From contig NZ_CP071321.1 of the NCBI RefSeq assembly GCF_017309585.1, forward strand, positions 2,232,001 to 2,296,000: a stretch of 64,000 nucleotides of DNA, read 5' to 3'. The notes under the pieces were generated by a model, which saw nothing but the letters and a program-made list of their open reading frames with translations, made no database searches and was not told where the DNA came from. Shown here piece after piece: positions 51,615 through 60,870 of this stretch (positions are counted from its first letter, which is position 1; each line of letters opens with the position of its first letter). A program made the translations under genes and the position numbers. Source of the stretch: Nitrogeniibacter aestuarii (GTDB taxonomy: Bacteria; Pseudomonadota; Gammaproteobacteria; Burkholderiales; Rhodocyclaceae).

Positions 51615-51625
51615 TGGGCTCATGA
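51600..51625. repeat. Perfect 26-base palindrome upstream of lon
   Basis: The left arm TCATGAGCCCATA (51600-51612) and right arm TATGGGCTCATGA (51613-51625) are exact reverse complements with no spacer. It covers the -10 of the candidate heat-shock promoter and the expected start site (about 51619). It ends 21 bases before the lon ATG. It may be an operator or extrude as a cruciform. Confidence 0.8.
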
Positions 51626-51646
51626 CCCCAATCAAAGGAACAAAAC

Positions 51647-54064
51647 ATGTCTGGCATCCAGGAATTGCCGCAAGGGCAGACGGAGCTCCCGCTGCTGCCG
51701 TTGCGCGATGTGGTGGTATTCCCCCATATGGTGATCCCACTGTTCGTGGGTCGTCCCAAATCCATCAAGGCGCTCGAAAACGCCATGGACGATGGAAAGA
51801 GCATCCTGCTGGTGGCGCAAAAGTCTGCCGCTCAGGATGAGCCGACTGCCGAAGATCTCTATACGACCGGCTGTATCGCCAACATTCTTCAAATGCTGAA
51901 ACTGCCTGATGGCACCATCAAGGTGCTGGTTGAGGGCGTTCAGCGTGCCCAGATCGATGAGGTGATCGATCACGGCGCGGTTTTTTCCGCCAAGGCGACG
52001 CCAGTACCGGTTGAAGATGGCGGCACGCATGAAGTCGAAGCCATGCGTCGCGCGATCATCGCGCAGTTCGATCAGTACGTGAAACTCAACAAGAAGATTC
52101 CGCCCGAGATCCTCACCTCCCTGGGTGGCATCGAAGAGCCGGGTCGTCTCGCCGATACCATCGCCGCGCACCTGCCGCTCAAGCTCGAGCAGAAGCAGGA
52201 CGTGCTGGAAATGACCGATGCGGTCGAGCGCCTTGAAAAGCTGCTCTCCCAGCTCGAATCCGAACTCGATATCCTGCAGGTGGAAAAGCGTATCCGCGGT
52301 CGCGTCAAGCGCCAGATGGAGAAGAGCCAGCGCGAGTACTACCTCAACGAGCAGGTCAAAGCCATCCAGAAAGAACTGGGTGAGGGCGAAGACGGTGCCG
52401 ATCTTGAAGAGCTCGAACGCAAGGTCAAGGCGTCGGGCATGAGCAAGGAGGCACTGGGCAAGGCGAATGCCGAGCTCAAGAAGCTGCGTCTCATGTCGCC
52501 GATGTCAGCGGAAGCCACCGTGGTCCGGAATTTCATCGAGACCCTGGTTGGCCTGCCCTGGAAAAAGCGCTCGCGTATCCACAAGGATCTGAAAGAAGCT
52601 CAGAAGGTGCTCGATACCGAGCACTACGGTCTTGATCGAGTCAAGGAAAGGATCCTCGAGTATCTTGCCGTGCAGCAGCGTGTCGACAAGCTCAAGGGTC
52701 CGATTCTGTGCCTTGTTGGCCCTCCGGGTGTCGGCAAGACTTCGCTTGGACAGTCCATCGCGCGTGCCACAAACCGCAAGTTTGTCCGCATGTCTCTGGG
52801 TGGCGTGCGTGACGAAGCCGAGATCCGTGGCCACCGCCGTACCTACATTGGTTCGATGCCGGGCAAGATCCTGCAAAACATGACCAAGGTCGCGGTCAAG
52901 AACCCGTTGTTCCTCCTCGATGAGGTCGACAAGATGGGGCAGGATTTCCGCGGAGATCCGTCCTCAGCCTTGCTTGAAGTGCTCGATCCCGAGCAAAACA
53001 CCACGTTTGTCGATCATTACGTCGAAGTGGAGTTCGATCTGTCGGATGTGATGTTCGTGGCCACCGCCAACACACTGAACATCCCGGCTCCGCTGCTCGA
53101 CCGCATGGAAGTCATTCGCCTGTCCGGTTACACGGAAGACGAAAAAGTCAGCATTGCCGAGCGCTATCTGGTGCCCAAGCAGATGAAGAACAACGGTCTC
53201 AAGAAGACCGAGATGACCATCACTGACGACGCCATGCGCGACATCGTGCGCTACTACACCCGCGAAGCCGGTGTGCGTAGTCTCGAGCGGGAAATCTCGA
53301 AGGTGTGCCGCAAGGTCGTGCGTAACCTGCTGCTGCGGTCCCGCAAGAGCAAGGTCGTGGTCAACGCCAAGAACCTGGACAAATACCTGGGTGTCCGTCG
53401 TTACACCTTCGGTGTGGCGGAAAAGGAAAACCAGGTGGGGCAGGTGACTGGGCTGGCCTGGACCGAAGTCGGTGGCGAGTTGCTCACTGTCGAGGCGGTC
53501 GCGTTGCCGGGCAAGGGCAAGATCATCAACACCGGCAAGCTCGGTGAGGTGATGCAGGAGTCCATCCAGGCCGCACTGTCGGTCGTGCGCCGTCGTGCCG
53601 CTTCACTCGGGATTGAAGAAGACTTCTATCAGAAGAAGGATATTCACATCCACTTGCCGGAAGGCGCCATCCCCAAAGATGGCCCGTCGGCAGGCAGTGC
53701 GATCACGACATCACTTGTTTCGATTCTCACGGGTATTCCGGTGCGTTGCGATGTGGCGATGACGGGTGAAATCACGCTTCGTGGCGAGGTCCTTGCCATC
53801 GGCGGCCTGAAAGAGAAGCTGCTCGCAGCGGTTCGTGGTGGCATCACCAAGGCCCTGATCCCTGAAGAAAACGTCAAGGATCTGGTGGATATCCCGGAAA
53901 ACATCAAGAACGCACTCGAGATCGTACCGGTTCGCTGGATCGATCAGGTGTTGAGTCATGCGCTTGAGCGTGAGCCGGAGCCCTTGCCGCCAAAAGCGGA
54001 TGAGGGCGCCCCGGTCGCCAGCAACGACAAGGGTGATCCCGACCACAGTGTGACTGCACACTGA
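51647..54064 (+). CDS. lon: ATP-dependent protease Lon
   Basis: 805 residues: an N-terminal substrate-binding LAN domain, AAA+ ATPase with Walker A GPPGVGKTSLGQS and a C-terminal protease domain with the serine in KDGPSAGSA and a lysine further on. Degrades misfolded and regulatory proteins. The ATG at 51647 follows AAAGGAACAAAAC. The end is typical with acidic, Pro-rich tail. Heat-shock-type promoter and palindrome upstream. Confidence 0.98.
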   Translation: MSGIQELPQGQTELPLLPLRDVVVFPHMVIPLFVGRPKSIKALENAMDDGKSILLVAQKSAAQDEPTAEDLYTTGCIANILQMLKLPDGTIKVLVEGVQRAQIDEVIDHGAVFSAKATPVPVEDGGTHEVEAMRRAIIAQFDQYVKLNKKIPPEILTSLGGIEEPGRLADTIAAHLPLKLEQKQDVLEMTDAVERLEKLLSQLESELDILQVEKRIRGRVKRQMEKSQREYYLNEQVKAIQKELGEGEDGADLEELERKVKASGMSKEALGKANAELKKLRLMSPMSAEATVVRNFIETLVGLPWKKRSRIHKDLKEAQKVLDTEHYGLDRVKERILEYLAVQQRVDKLKGPILCLVGPPGVGKTSLGQSIARATNRKFVRMSLGGVRDEAEIRGHRRTYIGSMPGKILQNMTKVAVKNPLFLLDEVDKMGQDFRGDPSSALLEVLDPEQNTTFVDHYVEVEFDLSDVMFVATANTLNIPAPLLDRMEVIRLSGYTEDEKVSIAERYLVPKQMKNNGLKKTEMTITDDAMRDIVRYYTREAGVRSLEREISKVCRKVVRNLLLRSRKSKVVVNAKNLDKYLGVRRYTFGVAEKENQVGQVTGLAWTEVGGELLTVEAVALPGKGKIINTGKLGEVMQESIQAALSVVRRRAASLGIEEDFYQKKDIHIHLPEGAIPKDGPSAGSAITTSLVSILTGIPVRCDVAMTGEITLRGEVLAIGGLKEKLLAAVRGGITKALIPEENVKDLVDIPENIKNALEIVPVRWIDQVLSHALEREPEPLPPKADEGAPVASNDKGDPDHSVTAH

Positions 54065-54074
54065 AACAGAAAAG

Positions 54075-54101
54075 AACGGCCGCATTTGCGGCCGTTTTTT
54101 T
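54075..54101 (+). terminator. Terminator of lon
   Basis: Stem ACGGCCGC / GCGGCCGT, loop ATTT, then T-run to 54101. Starts 11 bases after the lon stop. Confidence 0.88.
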
Positions 54102-54127
54102 GTGCCTTGATCACGCTGCACCGCGCC

Positions 54128-54157
54128 TTGACACCAATAAAAAGCGCGGGCTATAAC
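54128..54157 (+). promoter_or_regulatory. Strong promoter for hupB
   Basis: TTGACA (54128-54133), 18-base spacer, TATAAC (54152-54157). Start near 54164. It fits a highly expressed gene. Confidence 0.75.
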
Positions 54158-54247
54158 CGTCATGCACCTGAGGCTGAAACTTCTCTGTCATCTTTGTCAG
54201 AGCCTACCTTGATGTGTAACCACACCAAATAGAAAAGGGGACATTCT

Positions 54248-54520
54248 GTGAACAAATCCGAGTTGATCGACCAAATTGCCGAAGACGCCGATATCTCCAA
54301 GGCGGCGGCCGGACGTGCGCTGGACGCTGCCATGGGGGCCGTTACAAAAGCGTTGAAAAAAGGTGGCACCGTCACCCTCGTCGGCTTTGGTACCTTCTAT
54401 GTCGGCAAGCGCGCTGCACGCACCGGCCGTAATCCGCAGACCGGCGCAGCCATCAAGATCAAGTCGGCTAAAGTTCCCAAGTTTCGCGCTGGCAAAGCGC
54501 TCAAAGATGCAGTAAACTAG
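54248..54520 (+). CDS. hupB: DNA-binding protein HU-beta
   Basis: 90-residue nucleoid protein with the classic MNKSELIDQIAEDADISKAAAGRALDA start, GFGTFYVGKRAARTGRNPQTGAAIKI arm and FRAGKALKDAVN end. The GTG start at 54248 gives the canonical length. Lon-hupB-ppiD order is standard. It precedes tRNA-Val by 29 bases and may be cotranscribed with the two tRNAs. Confidence 0.97.
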   Translation: MNKSELIDQIAEDADISKAAAGRALDAAMGAVTKALKKGGTVTLVGFGTFYVGKRAARTGRNPQTGAAIKIKSAKVPKFRAGKALKDAVN

Positions 54521-54549
54521 CGCGCTTTCGGGCCTGAGGCCCGATGCGC

Positions 54550-54625
54550 GGGTGCTTAGCTCAGTTGGTAGAGCGTCGCCCTTACAAGGCGAATGTCGGC
54601 GGTTCGAACCCGTCAGCACCCACCA
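54550..54625 (+). tRNA. tRNA-Val (TAC)
   Basis: 76 bases. Acceptor GGGTGCT pairs with AGCACCC, anticodon loop CTTACAA gives TAC, T loop TTCGAAC, CCA encoded. Confidence 0.97.
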
Positions 54626-54648
54626 GCGCGACTCAGTCAAAACGCGCA

Positions 54649-54725
54649 GGAGTGGTAGTTCAGTTGGTCAGAATACCGGCCTGTCACGCCGGGGGTCGCG
54701 GGTTCGAGCCCCGTCCACTCCGCCA
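54649..54725 (+). tRNA. tRNA-Asp (GTC)
   Basis: 77 bases. Acceptor GGAGTGG pairs with CCACTCC, anticodon GTC in CTGTCAC, T loop TTCGAGC, CCA encoded. It follows tRNA-Val after 23 bases. Confidence 0.97.
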
Positions 54726-54735
54726 ACAGAAAGAA

Positions 54736-54765
54736 AAGGCGAGCTAGAAAGTTCGCCTTTTTTTT
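54736..54765 (+). terminator. Terminator after the Val-Asp tRNA pair
   Basis: Stem AAGGCGAGCT / AGTTCGCCTT with one G-T pair, loop AGAA, then a long T-run. It separates the hupB-tRNA unit from ppiD. Confidence 0.85.
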
Positions 54766-54829
54766 GATCTAGCGCCTTCCGGGTTAAACTCCCGTCTTTC
54801 TTTCATTCCCAAGCAATCTGGCCGATTCC

Positions 54830-56734
54830 ATGTTCGACGCAGTTCGCAACAACAAACGTGTCGCGCAAGTGGTTCTTGCGCTCATCTCGATCACCTTTGC
54901 CTTCTGGGGCGTCGAGTCTTACTTGAATGACCGCGCGACGGCAGGCGAAGTCGCCTCGGTCGGTGGCACCAAGATCACCATGGGTGAGTTCCAGCGCGCC
55001 TTGCGCGAGCAGCAGGATCGCATGCGTGCCCAAAGTGACCAGCCGATCGATTCCAGTACGTTCCAGTCGCCGTTGTTCAAGCGCGCCGTGCTCGACAATA
55101 CGATCAACCAGCGTGTTCTCGCCCTCTACGCCGCGGAAAGCGGTCTTGCTGTCCCGGACGAATTGTTGCGTCAGACGATTGCGGGCATTCCCGCATTCCA
55201 GGAGGACGGTCAGTTCTCCATGGAGCGGTATGAGCGTGCTGTTCGTTCCCAGGGGATGACCGTACAGGGTTTCCAGGAGCGTTTGAGAGCGGATCTCGCC
55301 AACCAACAAGTCATTGACGCGGTTAGTGGTGGCGTGATCGTGCCAACGTCGGTGGCTTCCCGCTTTCTTGAGACACAGTTGGAAGAACGCACTGTCCACA
55401 TGGTTCAGTTCAACGCTGAAGACTACAAGCAGAAGGTGTCAGTGGATGAGGCGGAACTGAAGGCGTACTACGACGAAAATATCAGCGAATTTTCAGTCCC
55501 CGCGCGACTCAAGGCGGCCTACGTGGTATTGACGCCCGAGGCAATCAAGGCACAGATCTCCATTTCGGACGAAGAGCTTCAAGCGGCTTACGACGCGCGC
55601 AAGGCGGCACTCGAAGTTCCCGAGGAACGCAAAGCCAGTCACATTCTGATCGAGGTGCCGGCCGGTGCCAGCGATGAGCAGGTGGCAGCGGCGAAAGCCC
55701 GCGCGCAAGGTCTGCTGGATAAACTCAAGGCCGACCCCGCTTCATTTGCTGCACTGGCCAAGGCTGAATCTGATGACCCGGGTTCGAAGAGCGACGGCGG
55801 CAACCTCGGCTTTTTTGGGCGGGGCGCCATGCTGCCCGAGTTCGAAGACGCGGTCTTTTCGGCCAAAGCGCCGGGTCTGATCCCCGAGATCGTGAAAACC
55901 GAGTTCGGATTTCACGTAATTCAGCTGGATGAGATTCGCGCTGCATCTACACCCGGGTTCGCGGATTCGAAGGACCGGATCCGTGATGAACTGGTCGAAG
56001 AGGCAGCCGGCCGGCGCTTTGCCGAGGTGGCCGAGCAATTTGCAAACATGGTCTATGAGCAGCCTGACAGCCTCGCGCCGGTCGCCGAGAGCTTTGGGCT
56101 CGAGATCAAGACCACCTCGGAGTGGATTGTGGCCGACGATACCAAGGTCGGCGACTTCGAGAGCGCGGCATTGGTCAAGGCATTGTTTTCGGACGATGTC
56201 TTCAATGACAAGCACAATACCGACGCCATCGACCTGGGCGACAACCGTCTGATCGCTGCCCGTGTGGCAGAAGAAGAGCCGGCGCATCAGCGCAGCTTCG
56301 ACGAGGCCAAGACCGAAATCGAAAAGCTCGTCCGCACGCGTAAAGCCGCCGCGCTTGCCGTACAGGAAGGTGAAGAGAAGTTGGCCAAACTCCAGGCGGG
56401 TGATGCGGTTGAACTCGATTGGGGTGCCGATTTCACGATTCAGCGTGGCGTGCCCAGTCTTCCCCCGATTCTGATGCAGCCGATCTTTGCCGCCGATGCG
56501 CAAAAACTGCCGGCGTATACCGGGGTGGCGATGTCCGGGGCCGGATATGCCTTGTTCCGAGTGGATGCCGTCAAAGCGGCTGAAGTCACGAAGGACGATG
56601 AACGTATCAAAGCCATTCAGGAACAGTACGGCCAGATGCTGGGCAACCAGGACCTGCGGGCTTTCCTGAACGCACTGCGTTCCAAATACGACGTGAAGAT
56701 CAACGCTGCCGCGCTGGCGGAAGGCGAAAGTTGA
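54830..56734 (+). CDS. ppiD: Periplasmic folding chaperone PpiD
   Basis: 634 residues, inner-membrane anchored by one N-terminal helix (VAQVVLALISITFAFWGV, about 11-28) with the rest periplasmic. A SurA-like N-terminal chaperone domain is followed by a parvulin-type PPIase domain at about 262-365 (SHILIEVPAGASDEQVAAA ... GNLGFFGRGAMLPEFEDAVF). It helps newly translocated outer-membrane proteins at the Sec translocon. Standard position downstream of hupB. Confidence 0.95.
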   Translation: MFDAVRNNKRVAQVVLALISITFAFWGVESYLNDRATAGEVASVGGTKITMGEFQRALREQQDRMRAQSDQPIDSSTFQSPLFKRAVLDNTINQRVLALYAAESGLAVPDELLRQTIAGIPAFQEDGQFSMERYERAVRSQGMTVQGFQERLRADLANQQVIDAVSGGVIVPTSVASRFLETQLEERTVHMVQFNAEDYKQKVSVDEAELKAYYDENISEFSVPARLKAAYVVLTPEAIKAQISISDEELQAAYDARKAALEVPEERKASHILIEVPAGASDEQVAAAKARAQGLLDKLKADPASFAALAKAESDDPGSKSDGGNLGFFGRGAMLPEFEDAVFSAKAPGLIPEIVKTEFGFHVIQLDEIRAASTPGFADSKDRIRDELVEEAAGRRFAEVAEQFANMVYEQPDSLAPVAESFGLEIKTTSEWIVADDTKVGDFESAALVKALFSDDVFNDKHNTDAIDLGDNRLIAARVAEEEPAHQRSFDEAKTEIEKLVRTRKAAALAVQEGEEKLAKLQAGDAVELDWGADFTIQRGVPSLPPILMQPIFAADAQKLPAYTGVAMSGAGYALFRVDAVKAAEVTKDDERIKAIQEQYGQMLGNQDLRAFLNALRSKYDVKINAAALAEGES

Positions 56735-56749
56735 TCGCGTGGTTCGTGC

Positions 56750-56787
56750 CAACAAAAAGCCCGGCGAATTGGCCGGGCTTTTTGTTG
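56750..56787. terminator. Bidirectional terminator between ppiD and fabI
   Basis: Stem CAACAAAAAGCCCGGC / GCCGGGCTTTTTGTTG with a 6-base loop. The A-run and T-run inside the stem serve both converging genes. Confidence 0.85.
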
Positions 56788-56803
56788 CACACCGTCCGCC
56801 GAA

Positions 56804-57595
56804 TCAGGACTGTTCGGCGTTACCCAGGGCGGTGGTGTTGAACCCGGCATCCACGTACATGATCTCGCCGGTGATACCGCTGGCCAGATCGGAACACATG
56901 AAGGCGGCAGCATTACCGACTTCATCAATGGTGACGTTCCGGCGCAGCGGCGCATTGCGTTCGTTGAAGGCCAGCAATTTGCCAAAGCTGCCGATGCCTG
57001 ACGCCGCCAGGGTCTTGATCGGACCGGCGGAAATGCCGTTAACCCGCGTCCCTTCGGGGCCGAGACAGACCGCCATGTAGCGCACGGAGGCTTCCAGACT
57101 CGCCTTGGCCAGACCCATGATGTTGTAGTTGGGCATGGTGCGCACCGCGCCCAGATAGGACAGGGTGAGCAGGGAACCGTTGCGGCCTTGCATCAGCGGG
57201 CGCGCCGCCTTGGCCAGCGCGGGGAAGCTGTAGGCGCTGATTTCCTGGGAAATGCGGAAAGCGTCGCGAGACAGGCCGTTGAGGAAGTCCCCCTCAAGGG
57301 CGTCGGTCGGCGCAAAAGCGATCGAGTGGACCACGCTGTCAACGCCGCCCCAGGTATCGCCCAGCTGCGAGAACAGGTCGTCGATCTGTTTGTCTTCCTG
57401 AACGTCCAGCGGCAGGATGAGTTCGCTTCCAAAATCCGCGGCCATCTTGCTGACGCGATCACGGAAACGGTCATTCTGATAGGTGAAAGCCAGTTCAGCG
57501 CCCTCGCGGTGCATGGCTTTCGCAATGCCATAGGCGATCGAGCGGTTGCTGAGCAAGCCGGTGATCAGGATCCGTTTGCCGGATAGAAACCCCAT
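56804..57595 (-). CDS. fabI: Enoyl-[acyl-carrier-protein] reductase (NADH)
   Basis: 263 residues. Last step of fatty-acid elongation. GLLSNRSIAYGIAKAM is the divergent cofactor loop of FabI and YNIMGLAK gives the catalytic Tyr-x6-Lys pair. Target of triclosan/isoniazid-like inhibitors in relatives. ATG at 57595 (MGFLSGKRILITG) chosen; the longer upstream frame is not supported. Confidence 0.97.
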   Translation of the reverse strand: MGFLSGKRILITGLLSNRSIAYGIAKAMHREGAELAFTYQNDRFRDRVSKMAADFGSELILPLDVQEDKQIDDLFSQLGDTWGGVDSVVHSIAFAPTDALEGDFLNGLSRDAFRISQEISAYSFPALAKAARPLMQGRNGSLLTLSYLGAVRTMPNYNIMGLAKASLEASVRYMAVCLGPEGTRVNGISAGPIKTLAASGIGSFGKLLAFNERNAPLRRNVTIDEVGNAAAFMCSDLASGITGEIMYVDAGFNTTALGNAEQS

Positions 57596-57703
57596 TTTTC
57601 TTCGTCTCCATTGAGCAGATCGGCGGATTATAGCTGATACCCAACCCGTGACGGCAGACCCGAAACGCCTTGATGCCTCAATTGGCACGCTTCAGATACA
57701 CTC

Positions 57704-59893
57704 ATGTGCATGCTTCGACTGCACGACCTGCTCATCCGGCTGCCTGCGCTTGTCCTGATTCCAGCCCTGGTGGTCGGCTGCGTTCAGGTGTGGAATGACC
57801 CCTATCCGTCGGACGAGTCGGCGGAAAACATCCTCTATTCGGCCTTCACCAACAGGCCTAAACACCTTGACCCGGTGCAGTCCTATTCGTCGGATGAAGC
57901 CACCTTCCTGTACCAGATCTACGAGCCGCCGCTCCAGTACCACTATCTCAAAAGACCCTACGCGCTGATTCCGGGGACGGCAAGCAGCATGCCCAAGGTG
58001 CTGCGTTTCGGTGCTGATGGACAGCCGCTAGCCGCGTCCGCGCCGAATTCGGCGGTCGATTATTCGATTTACGAAGTGTCGATCAAGCCGGGGATTCTGT
58101 TTCAACCGCATCCGGCGTTCGCCACGACACCGTCGGGTGCTCCAGCCTATTTTCCGATCGATGAGACGACACTGGCTTCGGCGGACAGTCTGGGCGATTT
58201 TCAGCACACCGGAACGCGTGAGCTCGTCGCGGACGATTACATCTACCAGCTCAAGCGCCTGGCGCACCCCGGGCTCCATTCACCGATCCTCGAGTTGATG
58301 AGCGGATACATTCCGGGGCTCAAGCGCTTGCACGAAAGCCTGGCCGAAGTGGCCAAGGCGAACCCGGATGGCTGGCTGGATCTTCGCGAGTATGAGTTAC
58401 CCGGGGTCGAGCGGGTCGATCGGTATACCTATCGCATCCGGGTCGAGGGCGCGTATCCACAGTTGCTGTACTGGATGAGTATGCCGTTCTTTGCGCCGAT
58501 CCCCTGGGAAGTGGATCGCTTCTTCGCCCAGTCTGGCATGGCGGAGAAGAACTTCACGCTGGACTGGTGGCCGGTCGGCACAGGCCCCTTCATGCTGGTG
58601 GAGAACGACCCGAACGCGCGCATGGTGCTGGCGCGTAATCCGAATTTCCGTGGCGAGACGTATCCCTGTGAAGGCGACCCCGAAGATGTCGCCGCCGGGT
58701 TGGTCAAGGACTGCGGCAAGGCGATTCCCTTCATTGATCGCGCGGTATTCACCCGCGAGAAAGAGAGCATCCCCTACTGGACGAAATTTCTGCAGGGTTA
58801 CTACGACGCATCGGGTGTCTCGTCCGACAATTTTGATCAGGCGGTTCAAATGGGGGCCGAGGGCGAAATCGGGCTGTCGGACGACATGAAAGACAAGGGC
58901 ATCGAGCTCATGACCTCGGTTGCGCCCTCGACCATGTACATGGGTTTCAACATGCTGGACCCGGTGGTGGGGGGCTCGAGCGAGGCTGCGCGCAAGCTGC
59001 GTCTTGCCATTTCCATTGCCATCGACCAGGAAGAGTTCATCTCGGTGTTCCTCAATGGGCGCGGTACTGCGGGGATGAATCCGATTCCGCCGGGCATCTT
59101 CGGTGCCGAAACGGGTGAGGCCGGGATCAATCCGTATGTGTATGACTGGAAGGACGGCCAGGCGGTGCGCAAGCCGGTCTCCGAAGCCAAGCAACTGCTG
59201 CGCGAAGCGGGCTACCCGAACGGCCGTGACGCCAAGACCGGCGAGCCCCTTGTGGTCTATCTCGACACCACCACCGGTGGGTTTGGGGAAAAGGCGTACT
59301 CCGACTGGCTCCTAAAGCAGTTCCGAAAGATCGATGTCCAGCTGGTGGTGCGGTCGACTGACTGGAACCGGTTTCAGGACAAGTTGCGCAAAGGCAGCGC
59401 ACAGCTGTTCTTCCTGGGTTGGAACGCCGACTATCCGGACCCGGAGAACTTCATGTTCCTGCTCCATGGGCCCCAAAGCCGTGTCGAGACGCAGGGCGAG
59501 AACGCGGCAAACTACAAGAACGACCGTTTCGACGCCTTGTTCGAGCAGATGAAGGCCATGCGCGACGGGCCTGAGCGGTTGGCCATCCTGCGGGAAATGA
59601 ACCGGATCATTCAACATGACGCGCCCTGGGTGTATGCCTTTCATCCCAAGTCTTACGTGCTGCAGCACGCCTGGGTCGAGAACCGGAAGCCGGGTCAGAT
59701 TATCCGTAATACCCTGAAATACCAGCGAATCGATGTCGAAGAGCGCGCCCGTATGCGGGCCCAATGGAATCAGCCCGCGATGTGGCCGCTGGTGCTTCTG
59801 GGGGCTCTGGTGCTGCTGTTCGCCTGGCCCGCGTGGCGACGCTACCGCGCGCATGAAACGGCGACTGCCCACACCCCGGGAGGCCTGCGCTGA
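57704..59893 (+). CDS. Family 5 extracellular solute-binding protein with a C-terminal membrane segment
   Basis: 729 residues. A hydrophobic N-terminus (about 7-26) ends LVVGCVQVW, a weak lipobox with Cys. The binding domain has NRPKHLDPVQSYSSDEATFLYQIYEPP and later GWNADYPDPENFMFLLHG, as in the peptide/oligopeptide (SBP_bac_5) family. Unusually, a C-terminal hydrophobic helix (MWPLVLLGALVLLFAWPAW, about 695-713) with a basic tail follows, so the protein may be tethered at both ends. Start: ATG 57704 or 57710. Heads a three-gene operon with two permeases; substrate unknown. Confidence 0.88.
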   Translation: MCMLRLHDLLIRLPALVLIPALVVGCVQVWNDPYPSDESAENILYSAFTNRPKHLDPVQSYSSDEATFLYQIYEPPLQYHYLKRPYALIPGTASSMPKVLRFGADGQPLAASAPNSAVDYSIYEVSIKPGILFQPHPAFATTPSGAPAYFPIDETTLASADSLGDFQHTGTRELVADDYIYQLKRLAHPGLHSPILELMSGYIPGLKRLHESLAEVAKANPDGWLDLREYELPGVERVDRYTYRIRVEGAYPQLLYWMSMPFFAPIPWEVDRFFAQSGMAEKNFTLDWWPVGTGPFMLVENDPNARMVLARNPNFRGETYPCEGDPEDVAAGLVKDCGKAIPFIDRAVFTREKESIPYWTKFLQGYYDASGVSSDNFDQAVQMGAEGEIGLSDDMKDKGIELMTSVAPSTMYMGFNMLDPVVGGSSEAARKLRLAISIAIDQEEFISVFLNGRGTAGMNPIPPGIFGAETGEAGINPYVYDWKDGQAVRKPVSEAKQLLREAGYPNGRDAKTGEPLVVYLDTTTGGFGEKAYSDWLLKQFRKIDVQLVVRSTDWNRFQDKLRKGSAQLFFLGWNADYPDPENFMFLLHGPQSRVETQGENAANYKNDRFDALFEQMKAMRDGPERLAILREMNRIIQHDAPWVYAFHPKSYVLQHAWVENRKPGQIIRNTLKYQRIDVEERARMRAQWNQPAMWPLVLLGALVLLFAWPAWRRYRAHETATAHTPGGLR

Positions 59894-60870
59894 TGTTTGC
59901 CTATCTGTTTCGTCGTTTGCTCTACGCGCTGCCTATTCTGCTGGGCGTCAACATCATCACCTTTGCGCTGTTCTTCGTGGTCAACACGCCCGATGACATG
60001 GCGCGCATGCAGCTTGGTACCAAACGCGTCACGCCCGAAGCCATCGAGCGCTGGAAAGCGGACCGCGGCTACGACAAACCCTTGTTCTTCAACGAGAGCG
60101 CTTCCGGGGCCCAGGCGCTGACCGACACGGTTTTCTTCGACAAGTCGATTCGGATGTTTGCATTCGATTTCGGACGTGCGGAAGACGGGCGAGACATTGC
60201 GCGTGAAATCAGGATGCGCATGGGGCCATCCCTGGCGATCGCCATCCCGACATTCATTCTCGGGCTGGTGGCATCTGTCAGTTTCGCGCTGATGCTGGTT
60301 TTCTTTCGTGCCACACCGCTCGATTTCTGGGGCGTGGTGATCTGCGTCGCCATGATGTCCATATCCAGTCTGTTCTACATCATTGGCGGCCAGTGGCTGA
60401 TCTCCAAGGTGTGGCATCTGGTGCCGATCAGCGGCTACGACGGCGGGCTCGATGCCCCTCGTTTCCTGATTCTGCCGGTGCTGCTCGGTGTGATTTCGGG
60501 CATCGGGAGCAGTACGCGCTGGTACCGCACGATTTTCCTTGAAGAAATCTCCCGCGATTACGTGCGCACCGCGCGGGCCAAGGGGCTGTCGGAGCGCGTG
60601 GTGCTGTTCCGTCATGTGCTCAAGAACGCCATGATTCCGATTCTCACTGGGGTGGTGGTGGTCATTCCCATGCTGTTCATGGGGAGTCTGATCATCGAGT
60701 CCTTTTTCGGCATTCCCGGTCTGGGCAGCTATACCATCGATGCGATTCAGTCCCAGGATTTCGCCGTCGTGCGCGCCATGGTGTTCATCGGGTCGGTGCT
60801 GTACATCATCGGTCTCATGGCGACGGATGTTTCCTATACCTTCGTCGATCCTCGGGTGCGGCTGCAATGA
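59893..60870 (+). CDS. ABC transporter permease (DppB/OppB type)
   Basis: 325 residues with the N-terminal membrane helix typical of OppB (RRLLYALPILLGVNIITFALFF), then five more. The EAA loop for ATPase contact is in DYVRTARAKGLSERVVLFRHVLKNAMIPILTG. Its ATG shares one base with the stop of the binding protein. It overlaps the next gene by 4 bases. Typical partner of a family 5 binding protein. Confidence 0.93.
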   Translation: MFAYLFRRLLYALPILLGVNIITFALFFVVNTPDDMARMQLGTKRVTPEAIERWKADRGYDKPLFFNESASGAQALTDTVFFDKSIRMFAFDFGRAEDGRDIAREIRMRMGPSLAIAIPTFILGLVASVSFALMLVFFRATPLDFWGVVICVAMMSISSLFYIIGGQWLISKVWHLVPISGYDGGLDAPRFLILPVLLGVISGIGSSTRWYRTIFLEEISRDYVRTARAKGLSERVVLFRHVLKNAMIPILTGVVVVIPMLFMGSLIIESFFGIPGLGSYTIDAIQSQDFAVVRAMVFIGSVLYIIGLMATDVSYTFVDPRVRLQ

